From Dyadobacter sp. MSC1_007 (GTDB taxonomy: Bacteria > Bacteroidota > Bacteroidia > Cytophagales > Spirosomataceae), in assembly GCF_023667495.1 (NCBI RefSeq), contig NZ_JAMOZL010000012.1, forward strand, positions 1 through 64,000: a DNA stretch of 64,000 nt, given 5' to 3'. Positions within the stretch are counted from its first letter, which is position 1. Every line of letters starts with the position of its first letter. A program made the position numbers and the translations under genes. The notes under the pieces were generated by a model. The model had not been told where the DNA came from and searched no databases. It worked only from the letters and a program-made list of their open reading frames with translations. Shown piece after piece: positions 25,028-33,094 of the stretch.

Positions 25028-27523
25028 ATGAGGCTAATTTTACTATTCTGCGCCTTTTTGGCGAGTGCAGATGCTTTTTGCCAGATCGCCAACGGGCCAG
25101 TCGCTACTTCCCAAACTGCAAATGGCTTCTGTGGGTACGAGGCCGATTCATTGCTTGAAAATCAGATCAGGTTTCTGATACGGCAACGCCTGAAACAGAA
25201 GTCGGAAGGGAAAAGTCTTCGGGCCAACGAAATATACAGGATTCCGGTTGTCGTCCACGTGATCGAGCCTACCACCGAATCATCCCTGATCACCGATGCA
25301 CAGATCAATGGGATTATCACTAACCTTAATGACGCCTACCGCGGGCAAGGCTATTACCTGGGAAGTCCGAATGTCGAAATAGAGTTCGAGCTGGCGAAGT
25401 ACGGCCCCGATTGTGCTGCATACCCTGCGGGCGCCATTACCCGGTACGACGCATCCGGGAATGCCACTTATGTTGCCAAAGGCGTTTTCAGCACCGGGGT
25501 AACCTGGGGGCAGGTGCAAAGCTGGGTCACCTGGGACAAGGACCTTTACCTTAACATCTGGATCGTCAATCGTCTTGATAACGGCGCCGCGGGCGTTGGA
25601 GGACCGGCCCAGGGGTTCATCGGTGCGGCGTCGGCCATGAAGGCGGCGCACGATTATGTGTCACCTCATGAAGTAGGACATTACCTTGGCCTCGCGCACC
25701 CGTTCCCATCCCTGGACAACTGTGGCTGTGCCGACGGCGATGGTCTGGCCGATACGCCCGTGCTGACCTCTTATGGAATAGGAAGCATTTGCGAACATAA
25801 CGGAGCCTGCTCCGATGCGGCCATGGCGTTGATCAACCCTTGTACAAACACGCCTTACGGAACGATCCAGAAAAATATCATGAATTACGTGAATGGAGGG
25901 TGCGACAGATTGTTTACCAACGATCAGTTGAACGCCATGCGCACAACCCTGGAAACCTATCACGAGACATTGCTGACCTCGCCAGTTTTGGGACCGGCAG
26001 CTCCGGTAGCAGCCGCGGTCATTTCGGGGCCGGATGAGTTCTGTACGCTGGACGGTTTCCCAACTACAAGAGTAAGCTGCATTTGCAGTGAAGTATCATC
26101 GATCACCCGCAACGGTTCCGTGATCAACGAGTCGGATCTGAGTACAAAACCACTCCCGGGCGCAGGTAATACCAGCGTATGGAATTACACATTGACCTGT
26201 GCAAATGGGCTGACTGCTTCCAAATCGATTACCTTTTACAACCCGGGTATCCGAAATGTGGTGTCGTCCTGCTCTTCGGCGGATAATTGGCAGGTGCAGT
26301 TTGAGAATCCCCGGAATTATATTGTCACTTCTTCTGCAGGCGTCGTGGCGGGCAATACAATTACCGGTATCTCCAATGCCCAGAATGCGACGGTGACCAT
26401 TGCGGATGCAGAAGGTTGCGGGAATTCGATCATTCTGGACATTCCATGCTGCGCGCAGAAGGTAACCCACACTGCGCAATGTGCCCCGGCGGCGGCGAAC
26501 GGATTGAGCGCTTATTATGGTCTTACAAACTTCACATTTGGAACGATCAACAAAAACTCGGGCAACTCTCAGGAAGATGGTGCCAACTATGTAGACCGTA
26601 CCTGTACAGACGTCGCAGAGATGAATTCGGGCAATTCCTATCCCGTTTCAGTTCGGGGGAATTATGTTAATTCCCACCGTGTGAAGGTTTATATCGATTA
26701 TAACAACGACGGGGTTTTTACCACCGGAGCGGCCGATAACGAGCTTGCTTTCCAGGGCACGACACCCGGCGGGGACGCCAATTTCGCAACGGGGAACATC
26801 GCAATACCCATAACTGCCGTACGCAACATTCCATTGCGCGTCCGCGTGCTGGCCGATCCCGCATCGACATCGGATGCATGCACCATCATCGGCTACAACA
26901 CCGGGCGGACGCTGGTCAATTACGGTTCCGGTCAAATCGAAGACTTTTCTGTTACCATACAAGACCCATTGCCGGTAAACCTGATCGCATTTGAGGGGGA
27001 GGCCGATAGCGAGGGCATTAAACTTGCCTGGGAAACAGCGCAGGAAGACGGAAATAAAGGGTTCGAAATCGAGCGGAGCCCGGACGGCCTGCGGTTCGAG
27101 ACCAAAGGATTTGTAGCAGGCAGCAACACAACCGCTGTTAAATCACAATACACCTACCTGGATTCGGATGTGCAACCACACCTGCGCTATTTTTACCGCC
27201 TCAAACAGCTGGATTTTGACGGGAAATTTGCGTTTTCGAAGATTATAAATGTGGTGAACACCAAGGACCTTGCAACGTTCTATGTATTTCCAAACCCGAT
27301 TATCGGGCAGGAATTCCGCGTAGCAATGTCCAGTGCCGCGAATTACGATCTTTCTTTAATAGCATTAAATGGAAGCCAGGTACCTATCGAAAAAAAGCTA
27401 TCTGACAGCTCTGCGGGCTGGGTAGTTAAGGGAAGACAAGAGATGTTGCCGGGACTATACACGATCAAAGTACGTAATAAGGTCAACAATGAAATCCGAT
27501 ATCTGAAAGCGATGGTACGATAA
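25028..27523 (+). CDS. secreted M43 (pappalysin-type) metalloprotease with GEVED and T9SS tail
   Basis: This 831-residue protein starts with a signal peptide (MRLILLFCAFLASADAFC). The protease domain carries HEVGHYLGLAHPF at 214-226, the zinc motif HExxHxxGxxH, and a Met-turn region KNIMNYVN. This is the M43 pappalysin/cytophagalysin pattern. A GEVED-type beta domain follows (KVYIDYNNDGVFTTG...GQIEDFSVTI, about 545-645), then a linker beta domain. The last about 80 residues (FYVFPNPIIGQEFRVAM ... KAMVR) form a type A T9SS sorting domain, so the protein should leave through the type IX system and become surface-anchored or released. It converges with a second M43 gene across a shared terminator. 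The in vivo substrate is unknown. Confidence 0.92.
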   Translation: MRLILLFCAFLASADAFCQIANGPVATSQTANGFCGYEADSLLENQIRFLIRQRLKQKSEGKSLRANEIYRIPVVVHVIEPTTESSLITDAQINGIITNLNDAYRGQGYYLGSPNVEIEFELAKYGPDCAAYPAGAITRYDASGNATYVAKGVFSTGVTWGQVQSWVTWDKDLYLNIWIVNRLDNGAAGVGGPAQGFIGAASAMKAAHDYVSPHEVGHYLGLAHPFPSLDNCGCADGDGLADTPVLTSYGIGSICEHNGACSDAAMALINPCTNTPYGTIQKNIMNYVNGGCDRLFTNDQLNAMRTTLETYHETLLTSPVLGPAAPVAAAVISGPDEFCTLDGFPTTRVSCICSEVSSITRNGSVINESDLSTKPLPGAGNTSVWNYTLTCANGLTASKSITFYNPGIRNVVSSCSSADNWQVQFENPRNYIVTSSAGVVAGNTITGISNAQNATVTIADAEGCGNSIILDIPCCAQKVTHTAQCAPAAANGLSAYYGLTNFTFGTINKNSGNSQEDGANYVDRTCTDVAEMNSGNSYPVSVRGNYVNSHRVKVYIDYNNDGVFTTGAADNELAFQGTTPGGDANFATGNIAIPITAVRNIPLRVRVLADPASTSDACTIIGYNTGRTLVNYGSGQIEDFSVTIQDPLPVNLIAFEGEADSEGIKLAWETAQEDGNKGFEIERSPDGLRFETKGFVAGSNTTAVKSQYTYLDSDVQPHLRYFYRLKQLDFDGKFAFSKIINVVNTKDLATFYVFPNPIIGQEFRVAMSSAANYDLSLIALNGSQVPIEKKLSDSSAGWVVKGRQEMLPGLYTIKVRNKVNNEIRYLKAMVR

Positions 27524-27538
27524 AGTTATATATTTAAA

Positions 27539-27576
27539 AACCCGCTCATCAGACTTGGGAAAGAGATGAGCGGGTT
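27539..27576. terminator. bidirectional terminator between the two metalloproteases
   Basis: Arms AACCCGCTCATC (27539-27550) and GATGAGCGGGTT (27565-27576) are perfectly complementary with a 14-nt loop. The A-run TTTAAAAA precedes it, giving a T-run for the minus-strand transcript. Confidence 0.7.
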
Positions 27577-27589
27577 AATGACAACAGTT

Positions 27590-29158
27590 TTACTTACCCA
27601 GCTTTAAAATTTTACCGGTTATCGCAGAGCCTTTTTTAGGGGTGATTTCGATTACGTACAATCCGGGCGTTAACCTTTTTACATCGATTCTTTTTTGATC
27701 GTGCGATTCAAAAAGAAACCGCCCCGAGGTGGAAAATATTTCAGCCTTCCAATTGCCGGTAATGCCTTCGACCATTAAATGATCTTCTACCGGATTGGGA
27801 ACCATTGTGATTTTATGTCCCGCAGGAAAAGCGATATGGATCAACCCGGAATAGGCATACGTGCCATCTATATCCACCTGTTTCAGTCGGTAATAGTGAA
27901 TAGCTGACTGGTTATCCGGAATATGGACGAACTCGTATGCCGACAGGGAGGCATGGGTATCGCCCCGTCCCTGCACCCGCCCGACGGCTTTGAAATCCCG
28001 GGCATCAGCCGAATGCTCCACCGCGAAATAGTCATTATTTGATTCCGCAGAGGTAGACCAATTCAAAACTACACTGTTTTCTGACTGTCTTCCTGTGAAA
28101 TCCACCAGCGTGACAGGTAAAGGATCCGGTGGAAGCAGTGATTCGTTGTCGTGTAGCGTAGGCCGCAAGGTGAGAATGACCTGTCTCATTTTTGTGCGCT
28201 GATCATTGGTAAACTGCGTTTTACAATGGTCAAACTGGTAACTCATATAGTTCCGCAATACCGAACCGTAGGTGGTCCCGGTGCAGGGATTGAGTAAGAC
28301 TTCATTCTGAGCGCAATCCGGGTGGTTGCCAGCCGACTGGTTCATTGGAGCGGTGTCACAAATTCCGTCACCATCCGTGGTGCAATCTACATTGGGCGGA
28401 CACGTAGCTGCGTCCGTATCACCGCCATTGACAGCATAAGCGAAGGTATGGCGGAGGTTTAGTCCGTGTCCCAATTCGTGCACAAACGTTCTTGTGTTCA
28501 AAAAATACCGGGAAATCATTGTCCCGTCGTACAATGTTGGTCCACCAGTAGGATAGTAGGCAAAACCAACGAAGACATTGAGCTGGTGAACGACCCATAC
28601 ATTATAGTAGTCCATATTGGACCAGCTGCTGAGCGCCATCAGATTGTGGGCTGGTTCGCCATCATTTCCGTTGGCACCGTAAGTAACATATTTGGGAAGA
28701 TGGCTCGCGTCAACTCTGACGATGCCGTTGGTTTCTTTATTATCAGGTGTCCGTGCGGCCAGTTGAAACTGAATCTCGGTATCGACTCCTTCGGGATTAG
28801 GAAGCTGCCTCCTGAATGCCTTGTTCAGAAGGCCGATGGCCTCCTGGATCTCCGTATCCGAAATCATAGGCGTTGACGTGTACTCGAAGACGTGGACCAC
28901 AATGGGAATTGTGAATACGGCGTCACTGGTAGCGGCGTTCCGGGTGTTCGTTCCGGTGGAAAGCTGACGCAATTTCTTATCAGCGTCCTCATACCGTTTT
29001 TTGAGGTTTTGATCTTTCATCAGGTCGAGAAAGATCTCCGTGCTGCCACAAACCGGGGCAGGTGATTGAGCGGATACGTGTTGAGTTAAGGCGATGAAGA
29101 CAAGCAGCAATAACCGGGCAGGCCGGATAGCCAGTAGGGCGGTAAAAAGTGTTTTCAT
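27590..29158 (-). CDS. secreted M43 (pappalysin-type) metalloprotease with T9SS tail
   Basis: This 522-residue protein has a signal peptide ending at VSAQ. The zinc site is HELGHGLNLRH at 227-237, the calcium/Cys-rich loop has DGDGICDTAP, and LRNYMSYQFDHCKTQFT carries the Met-turn. A fibronectin-like linker (LPVTLVDFTGRQSENSVVLNWST) leads to a C-terminal sorting domain (HKITMVPNPVEDHLMVEG ... ITGKILKLGK) of T9SS type A. It is shorter than the convergent neighbour because it lacks the GEVED domain. The two are probably an old pair of M43 paralogues. The PorV homologue of the same pathway is encoded at 60817-61905. Confidence 0.92.
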   Translation of the reverse strand: MKTLFTALLAIRPARLLLLVFIALTQHVSAQSPAPVCGSTEIFLDLMKDQNLKKRYEDADKKLRQLSTGTNTRNAATSDAVFTIPIVVHVFEYTSTPMISDTEIQEAIGLLNKAFRRQLPNPEGVDTEIQFQLAARTPDNKETNGIVRVDASHLPKYVTYGANGNDGEPAHNLMALSSWSNMDYYNVWVVHQLNVFVGFAYYPTGGPTLYDGTMISRYFLNTRTFVHELGHGLNLRHTFAYAVNGGDTDAATCPPNVDCTTDGDGICDTAPMNQSAGNHPDCAQNEVLLNPCTGTTYGSVLRNYMSYQFDHCKTQFTNDQRTKMRQVILTLRPTLHDNESLLPPDPLPVTLVDFTGRQSENSVVLNWSTSAESNNDYFAVEHSADARDFKAVGRVQGRGDTHASLSAYEFVHIPDNQSAIHYYRLKQVDIDGTYAYSGLIHIAFPAGHKITMVPNPVEDHLMVEGITGNWKAEIFSTSGRFLFESHDQKRIDVKRLTPGLYVIEITPKKGSAITGKILKLGK

Positions 29159-29250
29159 AGCATGATGTTCGGATAAGGGTATAAGAAAAAGACAGGAAAT
29201 GTCTTAAACTTATGACACCGGAACAGCATGAAGTCGTTGCAGTTAAAGTG

Positions 29251-29913
29251 CTAATTTTCAAGCGGAAGAGAGTCGTTCGATCCGCTTTTCATCACACTTT
29301 CATACACTGTCGAAAACGGTTTTCCTTTATGTTGCGGCCATAACGCCGAGAACTTCATTTCAATTCCTTTCAGAAGCTGAATGCAAAGCTCCTTATCGTC
29401 GCTGGTCAGGTCACTGGTCAGCATTTGTGCATTCATCATGATTCTCTGGTAACATTGCTCCACTACTTTTGTTCCTTCGGCGGTCAACTCAATCCGTTTT
29501 GCACGCTTATCGTCCTGGTCATCGTACTCCATGATCAGTCCCCGACTTTTCATCCGGTTGAGCATATCCGTTCCGCTCGACAATTCAAACAGATTTGCAT
29601 AGATCACGTCCGTCTTTCTGGGGTTCTTCTCAATCTTTATGGTCATAAGCATACCAAACTCTTCGATCTGGTTTAAGCCGGTTTCTTTGAGCGCCAGGTT
29701 GGCGTAGGACATATTCAGTTTGGATATCCTGCCGATGATTTTGAGTAAAAGGCCGTCCACAGAAGGTGGGACTACGCCACCTACCAGCTGCCCTGTTTGC
29801 TCCTGCTTTTTGTTTTTTGCCAGATAATGCCTGCAAAATTCTTCAATGTTCCCGCTCGGATGGTTGGTCTCAAAAGCTGCCCACTCGTTCACAAGTTCGA
29901 CGGTCCTGTTCAT
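29251..29913 (-). CDS. MarR-family transcriptional regulator
   Basis: This 220-residue protein has a winged-helix core at about 70-170, with NQIEEFGMLMTIK, ANLFELSSGTDMLNRMKSRG as the recognition region and the wing IMEYDDQDDKRAKRIELTAEG. Both ends extend beyond a minimal MarR protein. It is divergent from the membrane protein/NAD(P)-binding pair at 30048-31195. A perfect 11-bp-arm palindrome at 29997-30022 in the shared region is the likely binding site. A minus-strand -7 element TATTTTTG lies at 29936-29943, 23 nt before its start codon. It is probably a ligand-responsive repressor of the divergent genes; the ligand is unknown. Confidence 0.88.
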   Translation of the reverse strand: MNRTVELVNEWAAFETNHPSGNIEEFCRHYLAKNKKQEQTGQLVGGVVPPSVDGLLLKIIGRISKLNMSYANLALKETGLNQIEEFGMLMTIKIEKNPRKTDVIYANLFELSSGTDMLNRMKSRGLIMEYDDQDDKRAKRIELTAEGTKVVEQCYQRIMMNAQMLTSDLTSDDKELCIQLLKGIEMKFSALWPQHKGKPFSTVYESVMKSGSNDSLPLEN

Positions 29914-29985
29914 TTCAATTATTTCGGTTTCGTACCAAAAATAAAATAAATATTTCGAAAGCGCATTTTTATATCGATTATGAAG

Positions 29986-30022
29986 TATATTTGGATATTA
30001 AACTTCGTTATCGAAGTTTAAT
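29986..30022 (+). promoter_or_regulatory. promoter and MarR operator of the divergent pair
   Basis: The plus-strand -7 element TATATTTG lies at 29986-29993. Directly downstream, where transcription should start, is a perfect inverted repeat ATTAAACTTCG-TTAT-CGAAGTTTAAT (29997-30022). A further half-site AACTTCG follows at 30025-30031. The position fits repression by the divergent MarR protein. Confidence 0.7.
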
Positions 30023-30047
30023 GCAACTTCGTCTAAATCAAAAAATC

Positions 30048-30527
30048 ATGAATCCAACCTTGTACAACATGGCCCTGGTCATGCACATCGTCGGCATTAC
30101 TGTTATGGCAGGTGCCACTTTAATCGAGTATGTAACTTTCCGGCAGTTCTGGAAAACCGTCGCAGTTGACCAAGCGCAGGGCGCCGTTGTCTGGGAAACC
30201 ATTTCCAATTATCAAAAAATGATGGGAATCGGGATGTTGATCATCATTCTCGGAGGTGTGGGAATGATGTATTACTTGCATGAAGCGTGGGGTGCGCAGC
30301 TTTGGTTTCGAATAAAATTCGGCTTGGTCATTCTGGTCATTTTTAACGGATTGGGCATAAGAAGGATTTTGGGTTCACGGCTCAATAAGCTGATAATCAA
30401 TATGGGTACTGCGTTTCAAGCCACTCAATCGACACGCCGGGTCAGAAGCAGCATTCAGATAGTTCACCTTATCCAATTACTGCTATTTCTGGCAATCTAT
30501 ATACTTAGCATTTACAAATTCACTTAA
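30048..30527 (+). CDS. four-helix integral membrane protein, unknown
   Basis: This 159-residue protein has four predicted membrane helices, at about 5-27, 62-81, 91-108 and 137-157, and a short basic loop (RRILGSRLNKL, STRRVRSS). It resembles small DUF2269-like membrane proteins, but that is not secure. ATG 30048 follows the operator region; the open frame extends far upstream without coding character. The NAD(P)-binding gene starts 11 nt after its stop, so the two are an operon under MarR control. A role in drug or redox response is suggested only by this context. Confidence 0.8.
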   Translation: MNPTLYNMALVMHIVGITVMAGATLIEYVTFRQFWKTVAVDQAQGAVVWETISNYQKMMGIGMLIIILGGVGMMYYLHEAWGAQLWFRIKFGLVILVIFNGLGIRRILGSRLNKLIINMGTAFQATQSTRRVRSSIQIVHLIQLLLFLAIYILSIYKFT

Positions 30528-30538
30528 ATCGGACAGCC

Positions 30539-31195
30539 ATGAGCGATAAGCGACAAGATAAATATGAAATTGCCGTAGTAGGAGCGGGTGGCGGTATTGG
30601 ACGTCAGGTGGTGGAATTGGCGTTAGCGGAAGGTCATAAAGTGACAGCAATTGTACGAAACCCTGCCAAATTGATGCTCGAACATGAAAATCTGCTCATT
30701 GTCAAAGGTGATATCATGGACCTGGCTTCATTGTCAGGTGCCCTGGAAAACAAAGATGCGGTCATTTCAGCAATTGGAAAAAATTCGGTGAAAAAGACGT
30801 CCCTCTATTCTCAGGGGAACAAGAATTTGTTGGAACTGTTTAAAAATACCAGTACCCAAAGAGTGTTTTTTATCTCAGCTTCCGGATTGGAAGTTAATCC
30901 AAGTCATTCCATTCTGGTGCAGTTGGTTACCAGGTTTATATTGCAAAAGATTTTGAAAAATATGTATGCCGATTTGTGGAAAATGGAAGAGATCGTGAAG
31001 GGCAGCGATATTGCCTGGACGATCATGCGTCCACCGCAACTCACTGACGGGGCATTGACTGGCCGCTACCGGCACTCGATAGATCATTTCCTCCCAAAAG
31101 GCCTAAAAATCTCCCGCGCTGATCTGGCCCATTTCATTTTGCGTAACATTGCAAACGAACAAATCGTACAGACCACCGTCGAAGTAGCGTACTAA
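30539..31195 (+). CDS. NAD(P)-binding atypical SDR (NmrA/YwnB-like)
   Basis: This 218-residue Rossmann protein starts with YEIAVVGAGGGIGRQVVELAL (glycine-rich dinucleotide motif), then HKVTAIVRNPAKL with the Arg expected for NADP, and continues with KGDIMDLASLSGALENKDAV, FFISASGLEV and TIMRPPQLTDGALTGRY. This is the atypical SDR group that includes NmrA-like and flavin-reductase-like proteins; the classical YxxxK pair is not obvious. It is the second gene of the MarR-controlled pair. Its reaction is unknown; a reductase for quinones or flavins is one possibility from the family. Confidence 0.85.
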   Translation: MSDKRQDKYEIAVVGAGGGIGRQVVELALAEGHKVTAIVRNPAKLMLEHENLLIVKGDIMDLASLSGALENKDAVISAIGKNSVKKTSLYSQGNKNLLELFKNTSTQRVFFISASGLEVNPSHSILVQLVTRFILQKILKNMYADLWKMEEIVKGSDIAWTIMRPPQLTDGALTGRYRHSIDHFLPKGLKISRADLAHFILRNIANEQIVQTTVEVAY

Positions 31196-31243
31196 TTGCA
31201 ATGAGAATCGCAATGAATCATTCGTGCGGCCTGGTTAATAAAA

Positions 31244-31270
31244 GAAATCGGGGCCATTAGCCCCGGTTTC
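31244..31270. terminator. bidirectional terminator
   Basis: GAAATCGGGGC (31244-31254) pairs with GCCCCGGTTTC (31260-31270) with one G/T wobble and a 5-nt loop. It lies between the convergent SDR and sugar dehydrogenase genes. Confidence 0.65.
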
Positions 31271-31274
31271 TTCC

Positions 31275-32507
31275 TTATTTTTTATAAATACGATATAACC
31301 TCCCTTGATCCGTCACCGCATACAGGGCGCCGTCTTTGCCCTCGGTGACGTCGCGGAAGCGCTGGCCTTCGCTGGAAAGAAGCCTTTCCTCACCGACCAC
31401 TTTGTTGTTTTCGATGACGAGGCGGGCGATGTGCATGCTGCTCAATCCGCCAATGAACAGGTTATTTTTCCACTCAGGAATGCTGTCGCTGCTGTAAAAA
31501 GTAATACCGCTTGGAGAAACGACAGGGTCCCAATAGTAGACTGGCTGCTCCATTCCTTCTTTTACCTGAATAGAATCACCAATCTTTTTGCCGCTATATT
31601 CGATACCGTATGTGATGGTAGGCCAGCCGTAATTTTTTCCAGGCTCGATTCTGTTCAGTTCGTCGCCACCTCTTGGCCCGAACTCAACTTCCCATAAATC
31701 GCCGGTAACCGGATGAAAAGCCAGCCCCTGCACATTCCGGTGCCCATATGAATACAGTTCCGGCCTCGCGCCAGCTTTACCTTCGAATGGGTTGCCTGCA
31801 ACCGGTTTGCCATCTTTCGTGATGCGAAGCACCTTTCCTAATGCGGAATTTAGATGCTGGGCCTGTGGTCTGGTAACAGTGTCGGAACGTTCGCCGGTGC
31901 TGATGATCAGGTTGTTATTTTTATCAAACAAAATACGTCCTCCGTAATGCAGATTACCCGCGTAGGCCGGAGTAGCACGGTAAATGACGGTCGCACCTTC
32001 GATTTTCTTTTCATCGGCCGAAAGTTTACCCTTAGCAACCGAAGTCAGGTTACCGTCGGGACGCGGCTCTGAAAACACCCAGTACACCATCCTGTTCTGC
32101 GCAAAATCAGGATCGACCCGGATACCCAGCAAGCCACCCTGGCCATCAGGATCTACGGTTGGGATTCCGGTAATAGGTGCGCTTACCACGCCTGCGGTGG
32201 TTGCAATGCGCATTGTACCCGCCTTTTCAGTGATGATCAGCCGGCCGTCGGGCAGACTTGTAATGCCCCACGGGTTTTTAAGGTCACTGTTTAAAACTTT
32301 CCCTTCATAAGGGGTCGCCGATTTGACACTGCCTATTCTCGTCTGGCCTGGAAATGCAGGCTTGTAATCCGAATTAGCCTTTTGGGTTTCCACAGGAGCA
32401 CCCGTACTGTCGGCCTGGGCGGCATCCGAGGTTTCCGCAGGCTTTTTTTGACATGACGCAAAAGCGAAAGCGGCTCCTGCCAGGATCAGCAAAACAGATT
32501 TAGTCAT
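31275..32507 (-). CDS. PQQ-dependent sugar dehydrogenase (GSDH family) lipoprotein
   Basis: This 410-residue protein has a lipoprotein signal (MTKSVLLILAGAAFAFASC, Cys19). A six-bladed propeller of the soluble glucose/sorbosone dehydrogenase family follows: LKNPWGITSLPDGRLIITEK, GQGGLLGIRVDPDFAQNR, NLHYGGRILFDKNNNLIIST, YSYGHRNVQGLAFHPVTGDL, FGPRGGDELNRIEPGKNYGW. These are the conserved substrate, PQQ and calcium-site segments. It would oxidise aldoses in the periplasm and feed electrons to the respiratory chain. ATG 32507 was preferred to 32609 because it opens the lipoprotein signal. A minus-strand TATTTTTG (32546-32553) is a possible -7 element. Confidence 0.9.
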   Translation of the reverse strand: MTKSVLLILAGAAFAFASCQKKPAETSDAAQADSTGAPVETQKANSDYKPAFPGQTRIGSVKSATPYEGKVLNSDLKNPWGITSLPDGRLIITEKAGTMRIATTAGVVSAPITGIPTVDPDGQGGLLGIRVDPDFAQNRMVYWVFSEPRPDGNLTSVAKGKLSADEKKIEGATVIYRATPAYAGNLHYGGRILFDKNNNLIISTGERSDTVTRPQAQHLNSALGKVLRITKDGKPVAGNPFEGKAGARPELYSYGHRNVQGLAFHPVTGDLWEVEFGPRGGDELNRIEPGKNYGWPTITYGIEYSGKKIGDSIQVKEGMEQPVYYWDPVVSPSGITFYSSDSIPEWKNNLFIGGLSSMHIARLVIENNKVVGEERLLSSEGQRFRDVTEGKDGALYAVTDQGRLYRIYKK

Positions 32508-32696
32508 TGTTTTAAGGTTAACAGGTTTTGAATCGATTTCAGGATCAAAAATAAAAGAATATAATTCAAAGTGACGGGCTGCGCTGGTTGCGTTTCGTCG
32601 ATATGCCATTTAATAACAACTAACATTAAAAGGAGGGGCGATATTGCTTTCTTTAACGTCCGAAAGTTTCGGTTACTTAAAACGGTTTTTACTATG

Positions 32697-33074
32697 GCAT
32701 GTGTACCATTTTCTATCACGCTGGCTGTTTTGGCAACAGACAACAAACGCCAGTTTTCTTTTAGCATTAACAAAGGCTGTGTGGAGGAGAAACCCGTCTA
32801 CGTTTTGGTGTTCATTTTCAGGGACAGGAACGAGCTTACCGACCCATTCCAGGACAGGGTAAGCTTGCAGGTCACGGTTGGCGACACCGACAGTCCCAAA
32901 GCAGAGAAGCTGATTGCCAGGGGGATGAACAATGCGCAATTAGCCTATCTGAAAGGGCCATTGACCAACATTGTCGAAGACCTTCCGCCAACCGGCGGCG
33001 CGCCATCGAACGATCCTACGGCATTGAATGCTGCCAGCCAGATTCTCAATAGCAAGCCTGTACTGCCGTCGTAA
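32697..33074 (+). CDS. small secreted protein of unknown function
   Basis: This protein has about 125 residues and no recognised family. A hydrophobic segment (FTMACVPFSITLAVLA) preceded by RKFRLLK looks like an export signal. If so, the true start may lie upstream of ATG 32697, either a non-ATG codon or ATG 32571. The mature part has two beta-rich stretches (KPVYVLVFIFRDRNE, RVSLQVTVGDTDS) and a Pro/Gly/Asn-rich end. It lies 20 nt before the Omp85-like barrel gene and is likely co-transcribed with it, so it may be its substrate or partner. That is inference from spacing only. Confidence 0.55.
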   Translation, partial: ACVPFSITLAVLATDNKRQFSFSINKGCVEEKPVYVLVFIFRDRNELTDPFQDRVSLQVTVGDTDSPKAEKLIARGMNNAQLAYLKGPLTNIVEDLPPTGGAPSNDPTALNAASQILNSKPVLPS

Positions 33075-33094
33075 TCAATTTACGCCCTGCTTCA

